Positions 44,141 to 54,660 of a stretch of 64,000 bases of DNA are shown in pieces. Every line of letters begins with the position of its first letter. The first letter of the stretch is position 1. Source of the DNA: Hormiphora californensis (taxonomy: Eukaryota > Ctenophora > Tentaculata > Cydippida > Pleurobrachiidae); NCBI GenBank assembly GCA_020137815.1, contig CM035361.1, positions 4,802,085 to 4,866,084 of the forward strand, read 5' to 3'. Below the pieces are notes generated by a model. The model saw only the letters and a program-made list of their open reading frames with translations, was not told where the DNA came from and did not search any database. Both the position numbers and the translations under genes were made by a program.

Positions 44141-44684
44141 TTAATATAACAAGTATTCCTCAGCAAACCTTTGGAAGTTGGATGTTGCCTCGGTATGTTC
44201 CGCACCCTGATAGAATTGTTGATTGTTGACTGTTTAGTGACTGAACTTGTGTCTAGTAACTACATAGATTCTAACATCACAAGAGCCCCGAAACAACTTT
44301 TACATGACATGTTTCGACTTTGGCCGTGCGGTTATAACTTTTGACAAAATATAATATTACAGTTCGAGTGAACTAAACTTTAAACATACATTTGGAGGAG
44401 TTTGAAAGTCCAGACAGTTTATGACGTCATACATCCAATGGTGGAACAGTACGGCAGTTCCAAATAGTACACTGATAAACACCATGAAGCCTCGGTTCCA
44501 CCTGAAATATAGAGATTACAAAGTTAAGGGGAAGGATGCTCCCGTTGCCATGTTGCCATAGTGACGGAAGGAGGTTTACAGGTAGTACACTGATAAACAC
44601 CATGAAGCCTCTGTTCCATCTAAAATACGTATTGTTGCTGCTGTTAAGAGTGATTTTAAGACCGAGAAACACGAAATATTTCAT
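41660..44684 (-). CDS. Innexin (paralogue B), first exon uncertain
   Basis: Phase-consistent exons: 44501-44390, 44206-44169, 43984-43899, 43766-43652, 43495-43375, 43246-43080, 42966-42855, 42747-42624, 42538-42447, 42365-42216, 41803-41660; 419 residues from the first of these. Landmarks: TM1 GFMVFISVLFGTAVLFHHW, loop cysteines NCLD, EYCWSW, VCIER, ECPPH, TM2 YPIIIFYFWIAASMFFF, second loop FPKMVACEVKRFG and NGMCVLAG, TM4 YQYLFLMYWVCVV. Compared with paralogue A, its C-terminal part is split by extra introns. The start is unclear: a candidate ATG at 44684 opens MKYFVFLGLKIT and reads into a second copy of the TM1 start, whose splicing I cannot resolve. Tandem arrangement suggests local duplication. 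Confidence 0.82.
42760..42836. repeat. Tandem E-box/CArG units in innexin B intron
   Basis: Three CCATATATGG boxes in about 75 bp, separated by GTGTTGTTTATCACGTGATA. Each unit is about 32 bp. They lie directly beside the exon at 42747-42624, between it and the exon at 42966-42855. Confidence 0.85.
43985..44168 (-). other. Candidate newly gained intron bounded by 23-bp direct repeats
   Basis: Identical 23-bp copies (43973-43995 and 44157-44179) of exon sequence flank 161 bp of (CT)n-rich sequence. Each copy contains CCAAAG^GTTTGC on the gene strand, so using the donor in the first and the acceptor in the second removes 184 bp and restores a continuous frame (SNFQRFAEEYCWSW). Without splicing the frame stops soon after EEYLLY. 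Paralogue A has no intron at this codon. Confidence 0.65.
44464..44622 (-). repeat. Duplicated start of the innexin B TM1 exon
   Basis: The coding stretch for WNRGFMVFISVL with its acceptor occurs at 44465-44501 and again, slightly diverged, at about 44585-44622. The upstream copy is continuous with a possible initiator frame; the downstream copy continues into the rest of TM1. They may be alternative exons or a recent tandem duplication. Confidence 0.65.
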
Positions 44685-44726
44685 TACACTTAATGTGTTT
44701 ATTCTCTATGTGAAGAGCGATCGATA

Positions 44727-45599
44727 AATACTCCTTCACAAAATATTGGGCACGTCGCGCCCCCCATGTTCGCGCGCCCGTAGGGCGATCCCCTCACATA
44801 GGGGGCACAGTCACGACTAGGGCACTCGTAGAATGCTTCGTTCTGCTAAACGGCGCTAGTTAGCGTTTTAATTTTTGGTTTTTCTGATCGGCCATGTTCT
44901 AAACGAGTGCAACGAACATGTCTCGATTTGAAACTCTCAAAAACCGTGGCGTAATCGCCGATTTGCTCAAATCGGTTTTTTGGCAATTACGGGAGAACGG
45001 AATATCCATAAAATCCCAAATTCTGGGATATGGTAAAAGAGACAATTTGACACCTTCGTGTCGAAGGATTTGTCTCTTATTCTTCTGGTCTTCAACTGAC
45101 GGCCATTTGAATTAATTTGACCTCTCTTCCCCCGACCCTTAGTCCCACTAAACGACAGCTTTATAGGTAACCATCTCTTTTTCCCAGGTAGAGAATCCCT
45201 TGAACTGGTGCAACGTATAGGTGGATAAGCCAGAAACGATTTCTGGACAGAGGAATCGACTCTCAAAGTTGGATGATTTCAAACAGTGATTGGACTTTTT
45301 GGGACACTTTGACTTTAAAAAGAGTGATACATTTATCATTTTCCGACATAATTTTACCTAATTTGACCAACTAAAGTGTTTAATTAATCGTTAATTGCTT
45401 AATTAAGAAAATCGGACGCGCAAATATACAAACGCGCTTGTTTTGGATAGAAATTGCGCGCGCTGAAGAATCTTCAAAGTGAATCGTGACGGCGCGAACT
45501 GAAAAAGTTGCGCGGTTTTTTTTTTCGAAACTCGAAAAGTCAACAATATTTTGCGCACTATGCCTGCAGCAAAGACAAAACTTTTCCGGAACTATTGAA
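44727..45599. other. Intergenic upstream of innexin B; no gene seen
   Basis: AT-rich with a short GC-rich palindromic patch at about 44,750-44,800 (CGCGCCCCCC, GCGCGCCCGTAGGGCG) similar in part to 12,180-12,210. No frame with protein-like features was found. Confidence 0.4.
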
Positions 45600-46050
45600 A
45601 ATCTAAGCGATGAATTATTCTGAGGCTCGAGCGACCTACAGAAAGTTCAGGACAGTGCGACACGATACATTTATGGGAAAAGAGGAAAACGCGGTGTAAC
45701 AAAACTTCGCATGAAATCACACTTCTTGCCTGTGAAACAGCGAAAAGAGTACAAAATTTGCTTGATGGTATACAAGACTCTTCATGATCAATCCCCTCCA
45801 TACATGTCTGAGATGTTAGTGAAGCGGCCCCAGAAAGTGAAATCACTTCTAGTGGATAATGACGTCACCGCTCTGAAAGAGGTGCGGAGGAGTGAGTACC
45901 ACTACGAAAACACTAGAGGCGCTTTCAGTATTGCTGCACCTAAATTATAGAATCAGCTACCACGATCAATCCGGGACTCGGAATCCCTTACTACTTTTAA
46001 AACATCCCTGAAGACGCACTTTAGTACATCCACATGGATTCCTGAGTAAC
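45600..46050 (+). mobile_element. LINE ORF2 3'-terminal fragment (CR1/L2/Rex-like)
   Basis: Frames read KVQDSATRYIYG, then HFLPVKQRKEYKICLMVYKT, LHDQSPPYMSEML, then RGAFSIAAPKL and NQLPRSIRDSESLTTFKTSL. This is the stereotyped C-terminal end of many LINE ORF2 proteins. A stop replaces the Trp usually present in the APKLWN motif (45,948). It is 5'-truncated and dead. Confidence 0.85.
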
Positions 46051-46146
46051 TACTGTCTCCAACTCCTATTCCTGATTCATGGGCTCCCTTTTTCTCGTGT
46101 ATTCCTTCACATCGATACCTGTATCCTTTCTCTCCTACATTATTCC

Positions 46147-46460
46147 GTGTTGATCCCTGGGTCCTCTACTCCTACCTCCTCCACATCGATCCCTGGGTCC
46201 TTTACTCCTACCTCCTCCATATCGATTCCTGGGTCCTTTCCCTACCTTGCTCCACATCGATCCCTGGGTCCTTTCCCACCCTCCTTCACATCGATCCCTG
46301 CGTCCTTTACTCCTACCTCCTCCACATCGATTCCTGGGTCCTTTCCCTACCTTGCTCCACATCGATCCTTGGGTCCTTTCCCAACCTCCTCCACATCGAT
46401 CCCTGGGTCCTTTACTCCTACCTCCTCCACATCGATCCCTGGGTCCTTTTCCTTGCGCTG
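46147..46460. repeat. Minisatellite, about 36-bp units
   Basis: About eight diverged copies of a unit containing CCACATCGATCCCTGGGTCC and TTTACTCCTACCTCCT. It follows the LINE fragment directly and may be its 3' tail expansion. Confidence 0.85.
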
Positions 46461-47075
46461 CTCCATATCGAGCACATCCTCATTCCTCATTCAAATTATT
46501 TACAAAATCCCTTCTACACGCTACTCTTCACTTGTTATCACGACAGTTTATTGATTCTGTTTTTTGTACATACATATACACACTGTTAAACCCAGCTAGA
46601 GGTAGCTACGTGTATTAGCGGGGTGTGGACAGTGTCCCCCCATTAGGGGATACCCGTTGTCAGGCACTGACTGTACAGTGTACACTGCACAACCTCACGT
46701 AGCCGCACCAGGCCTAAGGCTCGCCGCGAAGAGGACAGTCTTATATGAGACATGGATACCCGGTACTCCCTAACAATCCTTCTATGGCATGCCTGTGTAG
46801 GCCGGTATGGAGTAACGTTTAAATAATTTATGGGGGACCCACTATGGGAAGCCCTATTGTATAAAACTTTTTATTTTTAAACATTGTAAACCTCTCTAGT
46901 GTGTTTCATGACGAAACGGGGAAATCTGACGAGTGACGAAATGGATAAATCTGAATGAACGGTACACTCTGTTGCCCCTCCTCTTATAATACACGTCAAC
47001 ACTCAACATTTGGTTTTTCATAACAAAAACCCAGGATTTGATGCCCTCCAAACATCAATTTTATCACTTTTCTAG

Positions 47076-50000
47076 TTGGATACTGTGTTTAGTATCCCAC
47101 GCTTGGCACTCTCAGATACTCAGCAGGTAAGATATGCTATTACCACGAGAAGTGGGGGACACAAAGTCATAACCCAATTTGATCTAAGCGACAGTGCGCT
47201 CAGATGGGGTCGGCGGCGCAAGGCATCACCCGTGACCCGTGATAACAATCTCCCCTATTTCAGAGAACCACAGCAGTGAGTAGCTGCAAGATACTTCCCA
47301 GTTATTATTCAACGTATCTTCCACAATGTCCACAGACCAGAACTTACAAGAAAGGAGAAGAAATTGAACAGCTACCATTACCCCCTGATCTCATCACCAT
47401 CCCCTCACTCTGGTAGGTGATAGTTTTGTTTCTTAGTTTCTTTAGTCCACCTGGGATTTGTACATAAACTAAAGATATATTAAACACTGCCATTACAACT
47501 ATTTTAGAACCCCTTCTACTCATCCCCTTGCCATATTTCCAGGTAAACAAATATGAGTTTAGAAATCTGGTGTTGAGGTGACATGACAGCTGTGAGATGA
47601 CAAGAGGGAATGGTGGGTGTGCCAGTCTCATCTCTGTAAAACGGTAGGCACCACTGAAGTTATACCAAATTATATGTAATGCACAATGCACAATGCACAT
47701 GTGTATACTCACAGTATTTTTACACAGTACAGTTGGAGGGGGGGGGTGACACGTAACACTTTGTAACATGTAACGTGCAGAAAAAGTTTTCTGCACATGT
47801 TACAAAGTGTTTCATAGTGTTACAAAGTGTTACATAGTGTTACAAAGTGTTACATAGTGTCACAAAGTGTTACAAATTGTTACAAAGTAATTTGAACGAC
47901 TTTGGTGTCTTTCTAGAACACATCTAAAAGTTTTAAATCATTTCTAGGGTTAAAACATACACTTTTTTACTAATTTACGGATGTTTTGAGCCTCCGATGT
48001 CATCGAATGTGGAAATCAGGGCTGAAATAGTCCATTTGGTAAAGAAAAATATGAACTTTAGACAACGGTAAAGTTTTTAGAGTGATATTAAAAGTATTGT
48101 GCCTCTCAGAGGCCCCCAATGTGCTGAGTCACCTGGGAGTTGTGACCCAATCGACTTTTTTTCATTGGTAATCGATTCTTTGTACTTAATAAGATGATAT
48201 ACAACGTTTCTGTTGGGAAAAGAAATAAAATTTTTCCAAAATCAATTTTTTGGTCAAAGATTGAAAATTTGCTTTGCTACAAATCCTTGTGTGCATGTTT
48301 GTAGATATTTTGTAACAATTTGTAACACTTTGTAACAATTTGTAACACTTTGTGACACTTTGTGACACTTTTTACCACTATGTAACACTTTGTAACACTT
48401 TGTAACACTATGTAACACTTTGTAACACTATGTAACACTATGTAACACTTTGTAACACTTTGTAACACTATGTAACACTTTGTAACATGTAACGTGCACA
48501 AAAAGTTTTCTGCACATGTTACAAAGTGACAAGTGTTACAAAGTGTTACGTGTCACCCCCCCCCCCCCCTACAGTTATACACAGTATAACAGTACACACC
48601 TACGTCATACATGTATTACCAACACTGCGGGTTCGTCAATCGTCACCCAGGGAATCTCAAAACACAGTGGTTCACCAAGTTTACAACTGTTTCGGGAGAT
48701 AGTTTTGACGTGTATTTTGGGTGGGGTGGTGTTCAAGAGGTCAGCCGAAATTTACACTGCCTCATCGTTATTGCCTGGCTCTATCCTCTTTCCGTGCGCT
48801 CCGCCCTCTTTTACAAATGTAAAGGAGGGTTATAACATCGTTATGGGTCTTACGCAGCATGTTGAGAATTTATATATATTTGCCATTTGCCAACCTACTC
48901 TTGACGTTATATCTGTAACCCACACACTCAATTCCAGGTGTTCAACGGTTGTCCTTCTCAAAAATAGTCCATCAGAGGATAACTACTATCTCAGACCCTG
49001 CTAGTTATTGATGGGAAAAGTGGTTATGTTGTATGTCACGCTCCTCTGTTCGCCGTCAAGTGGTTATGGCATCGACATTATAAGGTGAGAGCAACCAGTG
49101 CTAGTTTATACTTTGTAGTTCTCTATACTAGTAGTTTACAAGTCAAAATATTTTAATTCTATATGTTTTCTCTCGCCCTACCTGCTACCATTCTATGAAT
49201 TCTCTCTCTTCCACCCTCAGTAGCTGTCAGTCTCTCCCTCACTATCTCTCTATAGCTCTATCTACCTCTCTCTCCGCCTCTCTCAATCTCCTCTCTCTCT
49301 TTCGTTGTAGTACTGGATAAGATATCTCACATGAGATCCCATCCTTCTAGTTGTGGGTGGTTGTCTTGCGGTTGGTTGTGTTGCGGGACCGGATCACTCG
49401 AATGTGATGTTAGGTTTTATCAGTTGTTTAGCAGACATAACCCCTGGCAACCGTGTATCTTCCCTGGGTGGTATTAATTCCACAACCTTCTTTTTCCATT
49501 TTTGGTGACCCCCTGAAATTTATAAAACTTTCCTAGTAACCCCGTAGGGTTACTAGGAAAGTGTCATGTTGTTCGGGGGCCCGAACAACATGACACTTGC
49601 TATTCCCAAGATAGCAGAAATGAAATATAACCTATTCTCTCTATAGATAACTTTACGATAAGAGAGTCGAAGGATATTTTAAACTGCACTGGGGAATCAA
49701 TAATGAGTTGTCGAGCCTAATGGTGACTGGTGAGTTTACAACCCTCTAACACTGTCCCTCCTCCCTTTACCAACCCTCTAACACTGTCCCCCTCCCTTTA
49801 CCAACCCTCTAACACTGTCCCCCTCCCTTTACCAACCCTCTAACACTGTCCCCCTCCCTTACCAACCCTCTAACACTGTCCCCCTCCCTTACTAACCCTC
49901 TAACACTGTCCCCCTCCCTTACCAACCCTCTAACACTGTCCCCCTCCCTTTACCAACCCTTTAACACTGTCCCCTCCCTTTACCAACACTCTAACACTGT

Positions 50001-51210
50001 CCCCCTCCCTTTACCAACCCTCTAACACTGTCCCCCTCCCTTACCAACCCTCTAACACTGTCCCCCTCCCTTTACCAACCCTCTAACACTGTCCCCCTCC
50101 CTTTACCAACCCTCTAACACTGTCCCCCTCCCTTTACCAACCCTCTAACACTGTCCCCCTCCCTTACCAACCCTCTAACACTGTCCCCCTCCTTTACCAA
50201 CCCTCTAACACTGTCCCCCTCCCTTTACCAACCCTCTAACACTGTCCCCCTCCCTTACCAACCCTCTAACACTGTCCCCTGGGTCGGCTCTAACACTGTC
50301 CCCTTTGTCGGCTGGGTGGTGTAGTGGTAACACACTCGCCTCTCATGCAGAAGGTCCCGGGTTCGGGACCCGATGCAAGCCGTCTAGTTGACCGAGCTAT
50401 AAATTGGTACAGCAACTGCTGGAAAGTCACACTCCCTTGCACGTAGGGCTGGTCTCCAGACTGCAAGTTTAGTACTTCGGTACGGAGTGGCTTAGGACTT
50501 CAATCGGAGATAAGCACCGCAGGCATACCCAATGATTGGGAGAGACCTGGACTTTGACTTTGAACACTGTCCCCCTCCCTTTACCAACCCTCTAACACTG
50601 TCCCCCTCCCTTTACCAACCCTCTAACACTGTCCTCCTCCCTTACCAACCCTCTAACACTGTCCCCCTCCCTTTACCAACCCTCTAACACTGCCCCCCTC
50701 CCTTTACCAACCCTCTAACACTGCCCCCTCCCTTTACCAACCCTCTAACACTGTCCCCCTCACTTTACCAACCCTCTAACACTGTCCCCCTCCCTTACCA
50801 ACCCTCTAACACTGTCCCCCTCCCTTACCAACCCTCTAACACTGTCCCCCTCCCTTACCAACCCTCTAACACTGTCCCCCTCCCTTTACCAACCCTCTAA
50901 CACTGTCCCCCTCCCTTTACCAACCCTCTAACACTGTCCCCCTCCCTTTACCAACCCTCTAACACTGTCCCCCTCCCTTTACCAACCCTCTAACACTGTC
51001 CCCCTCCCTTACCAACCCTCTAACACTGTCCCCCTCCCTTTACCAACCCTCTAACACTGTCCTCCCTTTACCAACCCTCTAACACCCCTTCCTTCTCAGA
51101 AAAGAGATCTTGAAGAGGAACAGTCCGGCCCAGAAGTCAAGAGATCCCCACTGGAGCCTATGACCAAGACTGATAAGGAGATCTCATCTCGACCTGAAGC
51201 TGATGACTGA
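47076..51210 (+). CDS. Partly reconstructed spliced gene of unknown function
   Basis: Exon-like pieces with splice consensus: 47076-47126 (DTVFSIPRLALSDTQQ), 47264-47412 (a 49-residue stretch with QTRTYKKGEEIEQLPLPPDL), 48995-49084 (LLVIDGKSGYVVCHAPLFAV, then KWLWHRHYK) and 51100-51210 (charged C-terminus KRDLEEEQSGPEVKRSPLEP ending EADD and a stop). A further piece near 49,663-49,735 (RVEGYFKLHWGINNELSSL) has a weak acceptor. The phase from 47412 (2) to 48995 (0) does not close, so at least one exon or boundary is missing or wrong, and the first exon is not identified. I do not recognise the family. The introns hold a G-run foldback and a 30-bp minisatellite. Confidence 0.4.
47728..48576. 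mobile_element. Foldback element with G-run ends and 10-bp tandem arrays in the arms
   Basis: TACAGTT occurs at both flanks (47728-47734, 48570-48576). The ends are a G-run followed by TGACACGTAACACTTTGTAA, mirrored as TTACGTGTCA plus a C14 run. Each arm holds an array of GTTACAAAGT/GTTACATAGT decamers (47,757-47,890; 48,310-48,500). The centre is unpaired, about 400 bp. Confidence 0.75.
49740..51086. repeat. 30-bp minisatellite, about 35-40 copies
   Basis: The unit contains ACCAACCCTCTAACACTGTC followed by CCCCTCCCTT, with 28-31-bp length variants. It is split by a SINE at 50308-50562. It sits in the last intron of the partly reconstructed gene and ends right at the final acceptor. Confidence 0.95.
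50308..50562 (+). mobile_element. tRNA-derived SINE within the minisatellite
   Basis: The head (about 50310-50381) resembles a tRNA: A-box GGTGTAGTGGTAAC, an anticodon-loop-like CTCTCATGCAG, B-box GGGTTCGGGACCC, and an acceptor-like closing GCAAGCC. A tRNA-unrelated body of about 150 bp follows, and the tail is a short GACTTT repeat. AACACTGTCCCC on both sides may be the target duplication, but that sequence is also part of the array unit. Confidence 0.85.
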
Positions 51211-51962
51211 TTCATTAGCTAATGAAGATATTACGATGGTGTTTATTGTTTGTGAAAGAGAGAACGATTTTAACCTTTTGTATGTTGGAACCATATTCTG
51301 TGTATTTCCATAATATGTGTATTTTAATAGCCTTTAATGGTCCCCATATTTTCCGTCTTTACAGTGTTCCCTGTCAATGTTGATGAAACTGCTATATTTC
51401 TCTCTGAATGGCCCCATATTTCATTTCTCAGTCGTTCTCTTTACTAGTTTCACAGTGTTCCCCGTGAATGTTGATGAAACTGCTATATTTCTCTCTGAAT
51501 GGCCCTACTAGTTTCCCCCTTATATTGTTCACAGGGGCGAGTCGTCCCGTGTGTCCGGGACCAGGGGCGTCACCCTCGGTCAAGGGGTATGGGGGTGAAA
51601 CCCCACATCGCAGGGACCAGGGGCGCCGCCCCTGCGGGATAGTAGGGGGCAGTCTCCGCCAAGCAGGGCCCAGGGGTCAATTTGTTCATTCATGTCATTG
51701 TCTCTGTTTAAAACGAGAAAAGCAGGGCAATGAACAAGTCAAATCATGCCGTGTGTCAAATTTCTGAGGAATACTGAGTAAATCAGGCCGTGTGTAAGAT
51801 AAATCTTACACACAGATAGAGAGGTAACGGTATGGAGCGCGCGAAGGTTGTGTTCATGAGTAAAGGCCTTTGATTCATATTCTAAAGGCGGTTGCGCGTC
51901 TCTTCACACAGAAAACTCCACGAGACTGCGACCTCACCCCTACGGGGTTGGTCGCTACGCGA

Positions 51963-52100
51963 CCAACACAAAATACTCCTTCACAAAATACTCCTTCACA
52001 AAATAATCCTTCACAAAATACTCCTTCACAAAATACTCAATCACAAAATACTCGTTCACAAAACGCTCCTTCACAAAATGCTCCTTCACAAAATACTCAC
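51963..52100. repeat. 15-bp tandem repeat
   Basis: About nine copies of TCCTTCACAAAATAC and variants. A reading frame crosses it (Asn-Thr-Pro-Ser-Gln repeats) but nothing supports translation. Similar CTCCTTCACAAAATA words occur singly elsewhere (for example 44,732). Confidence 0.85.
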
Positions 52101-53292
52101 GTGTCAAATCCATCATCAACGGATACAAGTTTGAACACATTAGTTTTGAAATTCTTCCCCACCATCACGAATGACGTCATGATTTCAAACAACCCCATTC
52201 TGTATACTAATCCTGTGACCTGCAGCGGCAGTAGAGCTGTTACTCAAAAGCAATAGAGGGCTCTGGGCTGTGATAAAATAATAATTCTGAAGTTGATTAT
52301 GCAATGATGAGGGTGAAAAATGTAATTATTAGCTGCAGAACACAGTAATACTAGAGCCATACAGAAATCATAACTTATCACAAAAAAGACCATTAAGAGA
52401 ATTGAAAGTTCTAACCCTCCCTTTGTAAATTGTATTTCAAGGGCAGGGGGGCATGAAAGACAGTGTCGGTCTAGCTTGGCAAAGTTCGACTAGATGCATC
52501 AACAGCTATAGTCAGCAGCTGATTGAGAGTAAGAGCAACGGAGAGTGGGAGGGGGTTAACTCAAGTGAGGTTTAATTATAGAAATCCTACCAACCACGAC
52601 GGAACAAACTAGCTCACCGAATATAAGCTAATGCATGTCAAGGAAAAACATGTTGTTTTGTTTTAGCAAAAAAGCAAGGTGGTCATATATTACCGTCATA
52701 TCTTATCATGATAATGACATAATTTAACTCTACATCCACTACATTGAAACTCACGCACCTACTCAAATGAATATTTAAGTCATTAATGACCCATTCAAAA
52801 AAGGAGGAGTGGAAAAGTGAACATGAATTAGCTAGGATTGTGAGATATATTTACCGAAACAGCGTGCAACTCCTCATGTGACATTTAGAGGCAAAAAACA
52901 GAGAATGTCATGTTTGTGTATCAGATTTTGTGATAGCTGTGACATGTTCTGCTCCCGACCGTGCCAGCCTGCGGCCTTGAATAACCCCATTGAGTGAGAG
53001 AGTGAGATACATGACGGAACTAAGTGAGAGAGAAGATGATTTGTTTTGGTTGGAGTTTGCATGTATGCATTCCTTTTTTAAAACTGGAAAATCATAACAA
53101 ACAAACCTGTTTAAAAAGTTTTCTAGGAAATAAACTCCGGAACCACCAAGGTTTCGATTCGAAAGAACCCACAAAAAATGAGGATACTGAGTAAAAATTA
53201 AGAAAATCACAAGTGCGATAGATGCAGGGACAAACAACCGTGGAAAGTCGTGATGTTACTGTGGTCACTAAGGAGGGTGTAAGGGCGAGGGA

Positions 53293-53529
<237 letters not shown>

Positions 53530-53933
53530 CGTTCGATCAATATACTTGCATGTCAAATTTACGGAAGCTGACTAAATTTCACAAGTACACACTCGATATA
53601 TTATGTGACAATAATTATTCGACCGAGACGTAGAATAAACTAGAAGCTGCTGACCAGTGGGTAAGATTTCTTCCAATGTCACTGCATGCAGCAGTCATCC
53701 AGCAGATGAGGCATCAATTTCAAGACACCGCCAAGGGTGGCTGCTGAACAACTGCATCGGACGGTACGCGCGCGACAAGACTTGTGTAAAAGCACAACAA
53801 TCAAGCACTCGTTTACACGCGCAAATATAACGGCGCGCAAACCTATTCATCTAACGCTGCGCACGTTTTGAAAATGAAAATTTCGTCGCTGATGTTTCTC
53901 AAAAATTTTCCGGACCCGACTCCCGAGAAGAAA

Positions 53934-54532
53934 TGAGGCCCCTCGGAAATGTTCAAGAGGGATCCCTAAAAAAGTTCAGTATTTACACAGAGTTTACACA
54001 GTCTTTACTCAGTCGTTACACCCAGAGCGGCGCGTGCTGCGCACAGTGGCTTTTTCCAAGAAAATATTGGATTGTGTGCTGCACAAATGACAAAATTGAG
54101 CGCTGCGGCGAAAAAAGTTTCCGAAAACGCTGCAAATCGAGTGCGAAAGACGCAGTCGTTACACCCAGAGCGGCGCGGGCGCTCTGGGTGTATACTCCAT
54201 TTTTTTCAACTGTTCACCCCCCAAAGTCGTGCGCGGAATTGTTTTGCGCGTTTATCACATGTTAACGTGTAGCGCGCGCCACCCAAATTCTATGTTTTAT
54301 CAAATTTCAGTTTTTGGGTGAACAGTTGAAAAAAAATGGACTTTAACGACTGAGTAAAGACTGTGTAAACTCTGTGTAAATACTGAACTTTTTTAGGGAT
54401 CCCTAGTCATGCACAATCAAGTCACGCCCACCAATCACAGCGCAGAACGCGCGAAGCACTCCGCACGTTCTGAGCTGTGATTGGTGGGCGTGACTTGATT
54501 GTGCATGACTTGAACATTTCCGAGGGGCCTCA
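53934..54532. mobile_element. Second copy of the TGAGGCCCCTCGG foldback, 0.6 kb
   Basis: It has the same ends and AGGGATCCCTA blocks as 36,251-38,858, and the same terminal hairpin (GCGAAGCACTCCGC). It lacks the nested insertions and so shows the near-ancestral layout. It lies about 130 bp upstream of METAP1. Confidence 0.85.
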
Positions 54533-54660
54533 TTATCCCGCTTCTTTTTTAGTTTAACCTCATTTCAAAGCCATTAGGACACTGTAAAAAAGTTCTGAGT
54601 GACTTGAGTCATTGCAGCCATATATCAACGACACAATTACCATGTTCTAGGCACCCCAGA

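Noticed and set aside
45075-45266. A possible first exon for innexin B upstream
   Set aside because: No frame resembling an innexin N-terminus and no donor in the right phase was found.
46135-46618. Proline- and serine-rich frames
   Set aside because: Products of the 36-bp minisatellite, open in several frames on both strands.
47344-47796. A 150-codon minus-strand frame
   Set aside because: It overlaps a better plus-strand exon candidate and runs into the G-run foldback; no domain was recognised.
50310-50381. A functional tRNA gene
   Set aside because: The stems are imperfect and a long unrelated body and a repeat tail follow; a SINE head explains it better.
49740-51086. CRISPR-like regular 30-bp repeats
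   Set aside because: Units are directly adjacent without unique spacers, in a eukaryotic intron; this is a minisatellite.
51870-52256. A 128-codon frame with Asn-Thr-Pro-Ser-Gln repeats
   Set aside because: It is a 15-bp tandem array read through; there is no promoter, splice or conservation evidence, and both strands stay open for the same reason.
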